This document shows positions 54,901 through 63,507 of a stretch of DNA of 64,000 bases, in pieces (the first letter of the stretch is position 1; each line of letters opens with the position of its first letter). Position numbers and translations under genes: made by a program. The stretch lies in assembly GCA_007694935.1 (NCBI GenBank), contig REES01000073.1, positions 1 to 64,000 of the forward strand, read 5' to 3'. The notes below the pieces were generated by a model, which was given only the letters and a program-made list of their open reading frames with translations, did not search any database and was not told where the DNA came from. This DNA is from Rhodospirillales bacterium (lineage in GTDB: Bacteria; Pseudomonadota; Alphaproteobacteria; Rhodospirillales; Defluviicoccaceae).

Positions 54901-55714
54901 CAATCCGCTGGCCGAACGGGTGCGGATGGAGACCGATCGACTGGTCGCTGACGGCCTCGGCGAAGCGGAAGCCGCGGCCCTGGCGGGCAGCCGGGTGTTC
55001 GGCTCGAAGCCGGGTGCCTACGGGGCCGGTCTGCAAGCGCTGATCGACGAGGGCGGCTGGCGCACCGACGCCGATCTGGCCCGGGCCTACGTGGCGTGGG
55101 GCGGCTGGGCCTATGGCAGCGGCGTCGGCCCGGACGGCGAGGGGCGGGCGGCCCATCGGCAGTTCGAACTCCGCCTCGGCCAGGCCGAGGTGGTGGTGCA
55201 GAACCAGGACAACCGCGAGCACGATATCCTCGATTCCGACGACTACTACCAGTTCGAGGGCGGCATCGCCGCCGCGGTTCGGGTGCTGTCGGGCACCCAG
55301 CCCGTGGTCTACCATGCCGACCACGCGCGACCCGAATCACCGCGAATTCGCACCCTGGAAGAGGAAGTCGCGCGGGTGGTGCGCGCCCGCGTCGTCAACC
55401 CCAAGTGGATCCGGGGGGTGATGCGCCACGGTTACAAGGGCGGCTTCGAGATCGCCGCGACCGTCGACTACCTGTTCGCGTTCGCGGCCACCGCCCGCTG
55501 TGTCCGCGATCATCATTTCGATGCGGTCTTTCAAGCCTTTGTCGACAATGAAGAAGTTCGCGACTTCCTGGAGCGGAACAATCCCGAGGCCCTGGCCGAG
55601 TTGAGCGCCCGATTGCTCGAGGCGGAGGATCGGGGGCTCTGGCGTCCCCGCGCCAACAGCGCCCACGGCATGCTCGCGGCGATGGCAGCGCCGCGGAAGT
55701 CTTCAGGCGGTTGA
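51938..55714 (+). CDS. cobN: Cobaltochelatase subunit CobN
   Basis: Large subunit of the ATP-dependent aerobic cobaltochelatase that inserts cobalt into hydrogenobyrinic acid diamide (EC 6.6.1.2), working with CobS/CobT chelatase subunits not in this window. 1258 residues, the usual size. Recognised segments are the N-terminal MHLLAST with LSAADTEL, FSGGDHDGW, HMGKHGNLEWLPGK, VVQNQDNREHDILDSDDYYQFEGG and HGYKGGFEIAATVDYLFAF (the last two in part). The start is a GTG with a weak site, chosen by match to the family N-terminus. Confidence 0.96.
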   Translation: MHLLASTPGGLVDGAEAVDLDQSPGDFVVLSAADTELACLAAARARIRDAGFPSLRLASLLHLGHHLSVDLYVEKTLARARLVIVRLLGGRSYWPYGLEQVASACRARGIALAVLPGDDAPDPELEGYGTLPREPLDRLWRYAVEGGIDNAQSMLRYAATLIGHESPWQEPRPLLRAGIYCPSVAAPDLASVRQGWRDGAGRALLVFYRALMQAGNVAVIDGLLQALTDTGLNALAVYVSSLKDPLAAAILRQLVAEVPPDVILNATGFAVSAPGAEPADSPLDGTDCPVIQVIFSGGDHDGWQAGTRGLSARDIAMNVALPEVDGRIISRAVSFKGRERRDDATEADIVTYRPVADRLAFVANLAAAWVRLRRTPAAIRRVAIVLANYPNRDGRLGNGVGLDTPAGTVAVLEAMHHAGYRVEDLPPDGNALIGRLAAGPTNAYHALDGRVLQETFSLADYHQFFAELPEATRHRVTERWGPPERDPLYRQGELDCGRFAIPAFRCGNVAIALQPARGYGIDPASSYHEPDLPPPHGYLAFYAWLRHGFGAHAVIHMGKHGNLEWLPGKALALSQACFPEAVLGPLPHLYPFIVNDPGEGSQAKRRTQAVIIDHLTPPLTRAESYGPLRDLERLVDEYFEAAGLDPRRLRVLAEEILSLCRVSGLDEDCGIGPADDRNTALGKLDGYLCELKEMQIRDGLHVFGRSPQGTQLRDLLVALVRTPRGDGREGGASLLRALADDLDLGFDPLDAALGDPWVGPRPAVLADREAWRTVGDTVERLERLAAALVAGEAEPDPAWHRAGAVLAAVAARLRPAVLASGPAEVEGLLAGLDGRFVAPGPAGAPTRGRPEVLPTGRNFYAVDTRSVPTPAAWTLGWRSATLLIERHVQDHGAWPRRLALTAWGTSNMRTGGDDIAQGLALMGVRPTWDGASGRVTGFEIMPATVLDRPRVDVTLRISGFFRDAFPGLVDLFDAAVRAVAALDEPAETNPLAERVRMETDRLVADGLGEAEAAALAGSRVFGSKPGAYGAGLQALIDEGGWRTDADLARAYVAWGGWAYGSGVGPDGEGRAAHRQFELRLGQAEVVVQNQDNREHDILDSDDYYQFEGGIAAAVRVLSGTQPVVYHADHARPESPRIRTLEEEVARVVRARVVNPKWIRGVMRHGYKGGFEIAATVDYLFAFAATARCVRDHHFDAVFQAFVDNEEVRDFLERNNPEALAELSARLLEAEDRGLWRPRANSAHGMLAAMAAPRKSSGG

Positions 55715-55789
55715 CAAGCGGTACCATGCGTACGCTTGCTGACCCATCCGGCTGGCTTCCTTGGCGATGGCATGCGCGAGTGACGTTGG

Positions 55790-56410
55790 ATGAGCGACGA
55801 CCCGGACGAAGCAGAACTGGACCGCCGTCACGCCGAGAAGATGGCGAAAAAGAAAGCGGCACGTGACCGCATTCTCGCCACCAAGACCGAGGAACGTGGG
55901 CTCTTGATCGTCCATACCGGCAAGGGCAAGGGCAAAAGCACGGCGGCCATGGGACTTGTCCTCCGGGCCATCGGGCACGGCATGAAGGTCGGGCTGGTTC
56001 AGTTCGTCAAGGGCGTGTGGGAGACGGGTGAGCGTCGGGTGCTGGAGCGGTTTCCCGACCTCTGCGTGATCAAGGCGATGGGCGAAGGCTTTACCTGGGA
56101 GACTCAGGACCGGCGCCGGGACATCGCCGCTGCCGCCGCCGCCTGGGAGACCGCCAAAGGCATGATCGCCGATCCGAGCTTCCGGCTGGTGGTCCTGGAC
56201 GAAATCAACATCGTGCTGCGCTACGGCTACCTTTCGATCGACGAGGTCCTGCCGGTTCTGGTGGGGCGGCCGCGCGACCTCCACGTCGTCGTCACCGGCC
56301 GCAACGCCAAGGATGAACTGATTGCGGCGGCGGACCTGGTGACCGAAATGACGATGGTCAAACATCCGTTCCGCTCGGGTGTGAAGGCGCAGGCCGGCAT
56401 CGAGTTCTGA
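55790..56410 (+). CDS. cobO: Corrinoid adenosyltransferase
   Basis: Adds the 5'-deoxyadenosyl group to cob(I)yrinic acid diamide and other corrinoids (EC 2.5.1.17, CobO/BtuR type). 206 residues. An N-terminal basic helix (HAEKMAKKKAARD) precedes the P-loop HTGKGKGKSTAA (42-53), then VGLVQFVKG, the LVVLDEINIVLRYGYL strand and VTGRNAKDELI. It lies 75 bp after cobN. Confidence 0.95.
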   Translation: MSDDPDEAELDRRHAEKMAKKKAARDRILATKTEERGLLIVHTGKGKGKSTAAMGLVLRAIGHGMKVGLVQFVKGVWETGERRVLERFPDLCVIKAMGEGFTWETQDRRRDIAAAAAAWETAKGMIADPSFRLVVLDEINIVLRYGYLSIDEVLPVLVGRPRDLHVVVTGRNAKDELIAAADLVTEMTMVKHPFRSGVKAQAGIEF

Positions 56411-56434
56411 GGCTTGGACAGAGGACTTTGAGAC

Positions 56435-57121
56435 ATGACCCTATGGACACGATCCGTCGTCGTCGCCGTGCTGGTCCTGGTGGTCGCCGCTTGCGGACAC
56501 GGCGCCAGCGAGAGCACCGAAGCGCAGGCCCTGGTCGACCGGGCCAAATGGACGGTGATGACCTTCCGGGAGAGCCCCGAAGACCCCAGTGACCTGTTCC
56601 GCTCGGAACTGGACAGTGCGGCCGGGATCATGGTGTTCCCCCGGGTGTTGCGTGGTGCGTTCGTGATCGGCGGCGAGGGCGGATCGGGTGTGCTGCTGGT
56701 GCGCGACGAGGCCGGGAACTGGAGCTATCCCGCCTTCTATACCATGGGCTCGGGCAGCTTCGGGCTGCAGGCCGGCGGGCAGGCCTCGGAAGTGGTTCTG
56801 CTGCTGCGGAGCCAGCGGGCGGTGGATCACGTGATCTACAACCAGGGCAAGTTCGGTGCCGACCTCGCGGTCACCTTCGGCACCATCGGTGCCGGCCTGA
56901 AGGGGGCCACCACCACCAACCTGGGGGCGGACATCCTGGGGATTTCGCGCAACGCCGGGCTTTATGGCGGCATGTCCCTGTCCGGCGCGGCCCTGGTGCG
57001 TCGGACCGATCTCAACAGCGCCTACTACGCGCCGGAAGCGACGCCGCAGGACATTGTCCTGGCCGGTCGCTATTCCAACCCGAACGCGGACCCGCTAAGG
57101 CGCGCCCTTGTCATCGAGTGA
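56435..57121 (+). CDS. SYLF-domain (Ysc84-type) lipoprotein
   Basis: 228 residues. A hydrophobic leader ends in the lipobox VVAAC with Cys20, so it is an envelope lipoprotein. The remainder is a SYLF/DUF500 domain: a helix [17 protein letters not shown], then [37 protein letters not shown], and late [16 protein letters not shown] and [13 protein letters not shown] repeats. SYLF proteins bind phospholipids. It lies 24 bp after cobO and overlaps cobQ by 14 bp, so it is translated within the cobalamin operon although no cobalamin role is known for the family. Confidence 0.88.
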   Translation: MTLWTRSVVVAVLVLVVAACGHGASESTEAQALVDRAKWTVMTFRESPEDPSDLFRSELDSAAGIMVFPRVLRGAFVIGGEGGSGVLLVRDEAGNWSYPAFYTMGSGSFGLQAGGQASEVVLLLRSQRAVDHVIYNQGKFGADLAVTFGTIGAGLKGATTTNLGADILGISRNAGLYGGMSLSGAALVRRTDLNSAYYAPEATPQDIVLAGRYSNPNADPLRRALVIE

Positions 57122-58607
57122 GCGTCGGCGCCCGCGGGCGCTGATGCTGCAAGGGACGGGGTCCAACGTCGGGAAGTCGCTGCTGGTCGCCGGACTTTGC
57201 CGGGCATGGACCCGGCGGGGCTTGGCGGTGCGGCCGTTCAAGCCGCAGAACATGTCCAACAACGCCGCCGTCACCACCGACGGCGGCGAGATCGGGCGTG
57301 CCCAGGCCCTGCAGGCACGCGCCTGCGGCGTCGCCCCGTCCGTCGACATGAACCCCGTGCTGCTGAAGCCGCAGACCGACATCGGCGCCCAGGTGGTGGT
57401 GCACGGCAAGGTGGCGGGTAACGCCAAGGCCAGGGATTATCAGCGGCTCCGCCCGAGCCTGCTGCCGGCGGTCCTGGACAGCTTTGGAAGACTGTCGCGG
57501 CAGGCGGACCTGATCGTCATCGAGGGCGCCGGCAGCCCCGCAGAAGTCAACCTGCGGGCCGGCGACATCGCCAACATGGGGTTCGCGGAGGCTGCGGACG
57601 TGCCGGTGGTTCTGGTCGGCGACATCGACCGCGGGGGTGTGATCGCCGCGGTTGTCGGCACCTGCGAATTGTTGTCGATCAACGAGCGGCAGCGGCTCGT
57701 CGGCACCATCATCAACAAGTTCCGGGGGGACGTCCGGCTGTTCGACGGCGGCCTTCGCATTCTGGAGGAGCGGACCGGGCTCCGGTGCTTCGGGGTGGTG
57801 CCATGGTTCGATGAGGCAAGCCGGCTGCCGGCCGAGGATGCCGTGGTCCTGCAAGGCGGTTCCCGGGCATCTCGTGGCCAGGGACGTATCCGGGTGGCGG
57901 TGCCGGTGCTGCCCCGCATCGCCAACTTCGACGACCTGGACCCGCTGATCCACCAGGCGGAGGTTGCCGTGGATTTCGTGCCGCCGGGACGGGCGCTACC
58001 CGGCGACGCCGATCTGGTGGTGTTGCCGGGCAGCAAGGCGACCTTGGCCGATCTGGCCCAGCTTCGCGCTGAGGGCTGGGATATCGATATCATGGCGCAC
58101 GTGCGCCGTGGCGGCGCGGTGCTCGGCATCTGTGGCGGCTATCAGATGCTGGGACTGACGGTAAGTGACCCGAGCGGCATCGAGGGGCCACCCGGAGAGG
58201 CCGCCGGCCTCGGCCTGTTGCAGGTCGGGACCACGCTCTGGCCCGACAAGACGCTGACCGAGGTGACGGGGACCGAGTTGGCCACCGGTCTGCCGGTGAG
58301 CGGCTACGAGATGCACGTGGGCATCACCAATGGGCCCGGCTGCCTGCGGCCGATGCTGCAGCTCGGGGATCGGAACGACGGGGCGGTCTCCGCCGACGGA
58401 CGGATCGCCGGCTGCTACCTGCACGGTCTGTTCGCCGCCGACGCCTTCCGCCATGCCTTTCTGGACCGTCTTGTCGCCGGGGTGGTGCAGGTGGGGGAGG
58501 GGTTCGACGCCACGGTGGAGCGCACCCTCGACCGGCTCGCCGACCACCTCGCTTCCCATCTGGATCTCGAAACCCTGCTCGCCGCCGCCCTACCGGCGGC
58601 GACGTAG
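57108..58607 (+). CDS. cobQ: Cobyric acid synthase
   Basis: Amidates four side chains of adenosylcobyrinic acid a,c-diamide using glutamine and ATP (EC 6.3.5.10). 499 residues. The N-terminal synthetase domain starts [14 protein letters not shown] and contains [11 protein letters not shown] and [11 protein letters not shown]; the C-terminal class I amidotransferase-like domain has the catalytic Cys in [11 protein letters not shown] and a late His in YLHGLF. The TTG start, with AAGG eight bases before it, overlaps the preceding gene; an ATG at 57144 would leave only MLQGTGSN and is less likely. Confidence 0.94.
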   Translation: MSSSERRRPRALMLQGTGSNVGKSLLVAGLCRAWTRRGLAVRPFKPQNMSNNAAVTTDGGEIGRAQALQARACGVAPSVDMNPVLLKPQTDIGAQVVVHGKVAGNAKARDYQRLRPSLLPAVLDSFGRLSRQADLIVIEGAGSPAEVNLRAGDIANMGFAEAADVPVVLVGDIDRGGVIAAVVGTCELLSINERQRLVGTIINKFRGDVRLFDGGLRILEERTGLRCFGVVPWFDEASRLPAEDAVVLQGGSRASRGQGRIRVAVPVLPRIANFDDLDPLIHQAEVAVDFVPPGRALPGDADLVVLPGSKATLADLAQLRAEGWDIDIMAHVRRGGAVLGICGGYQMLGLTVSDPSGIEGPPGEAAGLGLLQVGTTLWPDKTLTEVTGTELATGLPVSGYEMHVGITNGPGCLRPMLQLGDRNDGAVSADGRIAGCYLHGLFAADAFRHAFLDRLVAGVVQVGEGFDATVERTLDRLADHLASHLDLETLLAAALPAAT

Positions 58608-58617
58608 CGTCGATCGC

Positions 58618-59175
58618 TCATGCGTCGGCGGGTTCCGACCACTTGGCGGGCTGGAATGCGTCGTCGAGCGGCGTTTCCGCAATGTGATTGGTGTAGTTCG
58701 ATAGCGTCTTCAGGCCGACCCCAACGATGACCTCGAGCAGGTTCTTCTGGGTATAACCGGCATCGAGGAAGCCCTGAACCACGTCCTGCGAGGGCCAGCC
58801 CCGGTTCTCGACGATCTCGGAGGCCAGACGCCGAAGTGCCTCCAGCTTGCTATCGGCGAGCGGCTTGCCGCGACGCAAGGCCTCGATGACGTCCGAAGGG
58901 ACCTTTTGCATGGTGGCGCCGACGGAGTGGGCGGCAACACAATACTCGCACTTGTTGGTCGTGCTGATCGCCAGAATGACGATGTTGCGCTCGGTCGGGC
59001 TGAGCGCGGTTTCCTCGAACAGGGTGGACAGACTCACGTAGGCCTTGGCCAGCGCCGGCGCCTCGGCCATCACGCCGAGAACATTCGGAACGAAGCCGAA
59101 CTTGTCCTTGACCGCAGCGAGCGTGTCTTCGGCACCCTTTGGGGCCGTATCGATGCTGTGGGTCTTAAATGCCAT
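58618..59175 (-). CDS. AhpD-like carboxymuconolactone decarboxylase family protein
   Basis: 185 residues. The alkylhydroperoxidase-type motif is Cys76-x2-Cys79-x3-His83 in NKCEYCVAAH, with the flanking LSPTERNIVILAIS helix. Such proteins act as thiol-dependent peroxidases in oxidative stress defence; the physiological reductant is unknown. A strong AAGGAG site lies seven bases before the ATG. It is convergent with cobQ, with only 10 bp between stop codons. Confidence 0.9.
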   Translation of the reverse strand: MAFKTHSIDTAPKGAEDTLAAVKDKFGFVPNVLGVMAEAPALAKAYVSLSTLFEETALSPTERNIVILAISTTNKCEYCVAAHSVGATMQKVPSDVIEALRRGKPLADSKLEALRRLASEIVENRGWPSQDVVQGFLDAGYTQKNLLEVIVGVGLKTLSNYTNHIAETPLDDAFQPAKWSEPADA

Positions 59176-59522
59176 GGTATGCTCCTTAGGCTCGGTTTCC
59201 GTTGCCGGTCGCAGGCCGACACTCGCTGGGATACAAGGTGGCGGGGCAGCGGGTCCACCAGTCACAAGCTGGTGAGGACGACCGCGGTGGCATCGTCGGC
59301 TCAGCACCGCCGATCCGGGACCGGGATCATGATCCCAAGGTCGATCAACGCCCCGGCAGAGCCTCGGCCCACGGGGAGGCCGCAGCGTACCGGCTACGGA
59401 AGGTGGCCCGGCACGCGGCACCGATGAAACGCGAAGGCGACTGGTTGACGCGGTGTCGGGGCGCGCCTACGGTCCGAGCTTCACATCCGCAGCGTTCACA
59501 ATCGGTCAGGAACCCCATCGTA
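59176..59522. other. Divergent intergenic region before the lysyl-tRNA synthetase gene
   Basis: 347 bp between the AhpD-like gene (minus) and lysS (plus). It contains a perfect 14-bp palindrome GGGATCATGATCCC (59323-59336) and a small stem-loop CACCAG/CTGGTG (59256-59274). An open frame continuous with lysS crosses it but has no family similarity and no ribosome site. I could not place a promoter. Confidence 0.5.
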
Positions 59523-61142
59523 ATGGCACCCGAGGCGGGCGGCGAAGCGCCGTCCGAGATCCAGACCGCCGCCCGGCAGTCCAACGCTTGGCCGTTTCAG
59601 GAGGCGCGGGCCCTGGCCGCCCGGATCGGCGACGCGCCGCCGGCCAAGGGACATGTCCTGTTCGAGACCGGTTACGGCCCCTCCGGCTTGCCGCACATCG
59701 GTACCTTCGGGGAGGTGGCCCGCACCACCATGGTGCGCAACGCCTATGCGCTGATCACCGGACACCCGACCCGTCTGCTGGCGTTCTCCGATGACATGGA
59801 CGGCTTGCGCAAGGTGCCGGACAACGTCCCGGGGCGAGAGGCGATGGCCCGGCATCTCGGCAAGCCGCTCACCGCCGTGCCCGATCCCTTCGGCACGCAC
59901 GAGAGCTTCGGCGCCCACAACAACGCGCGCCTGCGCTCGTTCCTGGATGCGTTCGGCTTCGAGTACACCTTCGTCAGTGCCACCGAGTGCTACCGCGCCG
60001 GCCGGTTCGATGCCATGTTGCGGCGGGTGCTGGAGCACTACGACGCGATCACCGCCCTCATCCTGCCAACCCTGGGTGCGGAACGGCGCGCCACCTACAG
60101 CCCCTTCCTGCCTCTCTGTCCGCGCACCGGCCGGGTCTTGCAGGTGCCGGTGATCGCCCGGGATACAGGTGCCGGCACCATCGTCTACCGGGACGAGGAC
60201 GGCACCGAGGTGGAGACGCCGGTGACCGGGGGCCGCTGCAAGCTGCAATGGAAGGTCGACTGGGCGATGCGCTGGGCCGCGCTCGGCGTCGACTACGAAA
60301 TGTACGGCAAGGATCTGATCGACTCCGCCAAGCTGTCGGAGCGAATCTGCCGCATTCTCGGCAGTCCCCCGCCGATGGGCTTCGCCTATGAGCTGTTCCT
60401 GGACGAACGTGGCGAGAAGATCTCCAAGTCCAGGGGCAACGGCCTGGCGGTGGAGGAGTGGCTCGCCTATGCCCCCCCGGAAAGCCTTGCCCTGTTCATG
60501 TTCCAGAAACCCAAGGCGGCCAAGCGCCTCTACTTCGACGTGATTCCGCGCACCGTCGACGACTACCTCGCCCTGTTGCAGAAGCTCCCGGAGCAGGGGC
60601 CGGTGGAACGGCTGGCCAACCCGGTGTGGCACATCCACCGCGGCGAGCCGCCCGCACTCGAGGTCGCGGTCAGCTTCTCGCTGCTGCTCAACTTGGCGAG
60701 CGTCTGCCACACCGAGGATCCGCAGGTGCTGTGGCACTTCATCACCCGGTATCGCCCCGATGTGACACCGGCGACCGCCCCGCTGATCGATACCCTGGTT
60801 GCCCACGCGATCCGCTACTACCGGGATTTCGTCAAGCCGGCCAAGCACTATCGCCCGCCGCAACCGGCCGAAGCGTTGGCCCTCAAGGACTTGGCCGAGA
60901 CCCTTCGGGCGCTGCCGCCGGATGCCGATGCGGAGGCGATCCAGACCGAGGTGTACGAGGTGGGCAAGCGCCATGCCTGCTTTCCGGACCTCCGCGCCTG
61001 GTTCCGCGGGCTCTATCAGATGCTGCTGGGGCAGGAGGACGGGCCGCGCATGGGCTCGTTCATCGCCCTTTATGGGATCGACGAGACCATTGCCCTGATC
61101 GAGCGCGCCATCCGGGGCCAGGATCTGCAGCCGGACGATTGA
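59523..61142 (+). CDS. lysS: Lysyl-tRNA synthetase, class I
   Basis: Charges tRNA-Lys with lysine. This is the class I (archaeal-type) enzyme, usual in alphaproteobacteria, rather than the class II enzyme of E. coli. 539 residues. The nucleotide-binding HIGH motif is degenerate PHIG in [15 protein letters not shown], and KISKS is at 299-303. The [17 protein letters not shown] segment is diagnostic. The start at 59523 gives the family length, with AGGAAC upstream. Confidence 0.94.
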   Translation: MAPEAGGEAPSEIQTAARQSNAWPFQEARALAARIGDAPPAKGHVLFETGYGPSGLPHIGTFGEVARTTMVRNAYALITGHPTRLLAFSDDMDGLRKVPDNVPGREAMARHLGKPLTAVPDPFGTHESFGAHNNARLRSFLDAFGFEYTFVSATECYRAGRFDAMLRRVLEHYDAITALILPTLGAERRATYSPFLPLCPRTGRVLQVPVIARDTGAGTIVYRDEDGTEVETPVTGGRCKLQWKVDWAMRWAALGVDYEMYGKDLIDSAKLSERICRILGSPPPMGFAYELFLDERGEKISKSRGNGLAVEEWLAYAPPESLALFMFQKPKAAKRLYFDVIPRTVDDYLALLQKLPEQGPVERLANPVWHIHRGEPPALEVAVSFSLLLNLASVCHTEDPQVLWHFITRYRPDVTPATAPLIDTLVAHAIRYYRDFVKPAKHYRPPQPAEALALKDLAETLRALPPDADAEAIQTEVYEVGKRHACFPDLRAWFRGLYQMLLGQEDGPRMGSFIALYGIDETIALIERAIRGQDLQPDD

Positions 61143-61190
61143 GGCGGCGCCATGGCCTGCCGTCGCTGATCGCCCCGCTGTGACCCGCCT

Positions 61191-63275
61191 GTGACCCGCC
61201 CTGCCGTCCTGTTCCCGCTGTTCGCTGAGATCACGTCTCTGCCGGGGGTCGGGCCGAAGGTTGCGCCCCTGATCACCCGGCTAGCCGGGCCCAAGGTGGT
61301 GGATCTGCTTTGGCACTTCCCGATCGGTGCGGTTGACCGGCGCCATGCCCCACCGGTGGCGGAGGCGGAGCCGGGACAGGTCGCCACCCTCACCGTCCGG
61401 GTCGATGCCCACCATCCGCCGGCGCAGCCGCGCCACCCCTACCGGGTGATCTGCTCCGATGCCAGCGGCTTCATCACCCTGGTGTTCTTTCACGGTAAGG
61501 CCGAGACGTGGCAGCGGCTGCTCCCGCCGGGCAGCACCCGGGTCGTCAGCGGAACCGTCGACATCTACGGCGCCGAACGACAGATGGCCCATCCGGATTA
61601 CATCGTCGATGCCGCAGAACGGGCGGGTCTTCCTCAGGTCGAGCCGGTGTATCCCCTGACCGCCGGCCTCGCGCCCAAGCTGCTCACCCGCATCGTCGGC
61701 GAAGCGCTCAAGCGGGCACCCGAGCTGCATGAATGGCTGGATCCATCCTTGCTCCGCCGCGAAGGCTGGCCCTCCTGGCGCGATGCCGTGCTCGCCGCTC
61801 ACGCCCCGACCGGCGACGCCGATCTGGCACCCCTGACACCGGTCCGGGCCCGCCTGGCCTACGACGAACTGCTGGCCAATCAACTCGCCCTCGGCTTGGT
61901 CCGCCACCACATGCAGCGGGCCCGGGGGCTCAGCATCCGGGCGGATGGACATCTCGCCGCCCGCGCCTTGGATCGACTGCCGTTCCGGCTGACCGGGTCG
62001 CAGCAGCGGGCGCTGGCCGAGATCAGGGCCGACCTGGCGGGCCCGGCCCGGATGCTGCGGCTGCTGCAGGGCGATGTCGGCAGCGGCAAGACGGTGGTGG
62101 CGGTGCTGGCCATGCTCGACGCGGTGGAGGTCGGGCACCAGGCCGCCCTGATGGCGCCGACCGAGATCCTCGCCCGCCAGCACATGGCGACGCTGCAGCC
62201 GCTGGCGGATGCCGCCGGTGTCACCGTGGCGCTGCTCACCGGCCGGGACAAGGGGAGGGGGCGGGAGGAGATCCTGAACGGCCTCGCGGCGGGACGCATC
62301 GCCGTCGCCGTCGGCACCCATTCCCTGTTCCAGGATGCCGTGGCGTTCAACGACCTTGCCCTCGCGGTGATCGATGAGCAGCACCGGTTCGGCGTCCACC
62401 AGCGGCTCGACCTTGCCCGCAAGGGCCGGGGCGTCGACGTACTGGTGACCACGGCGACGCCGATTCCCCGTACCCTGATGCTGACCGCTTACGGAGACAT
62501 GGATGTCTCCCGGATGACCGAGAAGCCGCCCGGCCGGCGACGGGTGGACACCCGAACCGTTCCGCTGGACCGCCTGGAGGAGGTTGTGGGGGCGGTCGGC
62601 CGCGCCCTCGGTTCCGGCGGCCAGGTGTTCTGGGTGTGTCCAAGGGTGGAGGAATCGGAAGCCCTCGACGTCGCTGCAGCGGAGGAGCGCCATCGCCACC
62701 TGAGCCAGGTGTTCGGGCCGCGGGTGGGGCTGCTGCACGGGCGGATGAAGGCCGCGGACCGGGACGCGGTGATGGCCGCCTTCGCGGCCGGCGCACTCGG
62801 ACTGCTGGTGGCGACCACGGTGATCGAAGTGGGCGTGGACGTGCCGGCGGCGACGGTGATGGTGATCGAGCACGCCGAGCGCTTCGGCCTCGCCCAACTC
62901 CACCAGCTTCGCGGCCGGATCGGCCGGGGGGACCGGCCGTCCACCTGCCTGCTGCTGTACCAGCCGCCGCTCTCGGCTACGGCGCGCGCCCGGCTCTCCA
63001 TCCTCCGGGAGACCGACGACGGCTTCCGCATTGCCGAGGAGGACCTGCGGCTTCGGGGCGCCGGCGAGGTGCTGGGCACCCGTCAGAGCGGCGTGCCGGA
63101 CTTCCGCCTGGCCAACCTGGACCACCACCAGGGGCTTCTGGCGGTCGCGCGGGACGACGCCCGGCTTGTCCTGGCGCAGGACCCCGATCTCGCCACCCCC
63201 CGCGGCCAGGCCCTGCGGACCCTGCTTTACCTGTTCGAGCGGGATGCCGGAATCCGCTACCTGCGCTCCGGCTGA
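61191..63275 (+). CDS. recG: ATP-dependent DNA helicase RecG
   Basis: Remodels stalled replication forks and branched recombination intermediates. 694 residues, GTG start 48 bp after lysS. An N-terminal wedge/OB region (LPGVGPKVA, then TLTVRVDAHH) is followed by the helicase core: LTGSQQRALAEI, Walker A GDVGSGKT, DEQHRFG in place of DEAH, TATPIPRTL, and the C-terminal ATTVIEVGVDVP, HQLRGRIGRG and LRLRGAGEVLGTRQSG motifs. Confidence 0.96.
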   Translation: MTRPAVLFPLFAEITSLPGVGPKVAPLITRLAGPKVVDLLWHFPIGAVDRRHAPPVAEAEPGQVATLTVRVDAHHPPAQPRHPYRVICSDASGFITLVFFHGKAETWQRLLPPGSTRVVSGTVDIYGAERQMAHPDYIVDAAERAGLPQVEPVYPLTAGLAPKLLTRIVGEALKRAPELHEWLDPSLLRREGWPSWRDAVLAAHAPTGDADLAPLTPVRARLAYDELLANQLALGLVRHHMQRARGLSIRADGHLAARALDRLPFRLTGSQQRALAEIRADLAGPARMLRLLQGDVGSGKTVVAVLAMLDAVEVGHQAALMAPTEILARQHMATLQPLADAAGVTVALLTGRDKGRGREEILNGLAAGRIAVAVGTHSLFQDAVAFNDLALAVIDEQHRFGVHQRLDLARKGRGVDVLVTTATPIPRTLMLTAYGDMDVSRMTEKPPGRRRVDTRTVPLDRLEEVVGAVGRALGSGGQVFWVCPRVEESEALDVAAAEERHRHLSQVFGPRVGLLHGRMKAADRDAVMAAFAAGALGLLVATTVIEVGVDVPAATVMVIEHAERFGLAQLHQLRGRIGRGDRPSTCLLLYQPPLSATARARLSILRETDDGFRIAEEDLRLRGAGEVLGTRQSGVPDFRLANLDHHQGLLAVARDDARLVLAQDPDLATPRGQALRTLLYLFERDAGIRYLRSG

Positions 63276-63311
63276 ACCGTGGGATCGGCGCGGCCCTGTC
63301 CTTTCATTGAT

Positions 63312-63339
63312 TTGCCCGGACGTGTCCCGGGTATCCACG
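63312..63339. repeat. Palindromic intergenic repeat, copy 1
   Basis: TTGCCCGGACGTGTCCCGGG followed by TATCCACG. CCCGG and CCGGG arms give a short stem. Same family as the copies at 63385 and 63449; the type is common between genes in alphaproteobacteria. It begins about 35 bp after recG. Confidence 0.65.
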
Positions 63340-63384
63340 CCTTGCCTTCCCTTCAAGAGGGGAGAGGGCGGTGCCGTCGTTTTT

Positions 63385-63411
63385 CGTGGATGGCCGGCTC
63401 GAGTCCGGCCA
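63385..63411. repeat. Palindromic intergenic repeat, copy 2 (inverted)
   Basis: CGTGGATGGCCGGCTCGAGT followed by CCGGCCA, in the opposite orientation to copies 1 and 3. TGGCCGG and CCGGCCA form a 7-bp stem. Together with copy 1 it could fold into a larger cruciform. Confidence 0.65.
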
Positions 63412-63448
63412 AAACTGGCAAAATGCACAGGGAAATACTACAGCGCCT

Positions 63449-63475
63449 TGCCCGGGCATGTCCCGGGCATCTACG
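63449..63475. repeat. Palindromic intergenic repeat, copy 3
   Basis: TTGCCCGGGCATGTCCCGGG followed by CATCTACG, direct orientation like copy 1 with a few substitutions. It lies about 30 bp before the end of the DUF502 gene. Confidence 0.65.
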
Positions 63476-63507
63476 GGACCGCCCGCCGTGCTGTTTCAAA
63501 CGTGATG

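Noticed and set aside
59202-59522. N-terminal extension of the lysyl-tRNA synthetase frame by 107 codons
   Set aside because: The extension has no synthetase similarity. The 539-residue form matches the family.
63312-63475. Possible CRISPR array
   Set aside because: Only three diverged copies, one inverted, with unequal spacing. They are palindromic intergenic repeats.
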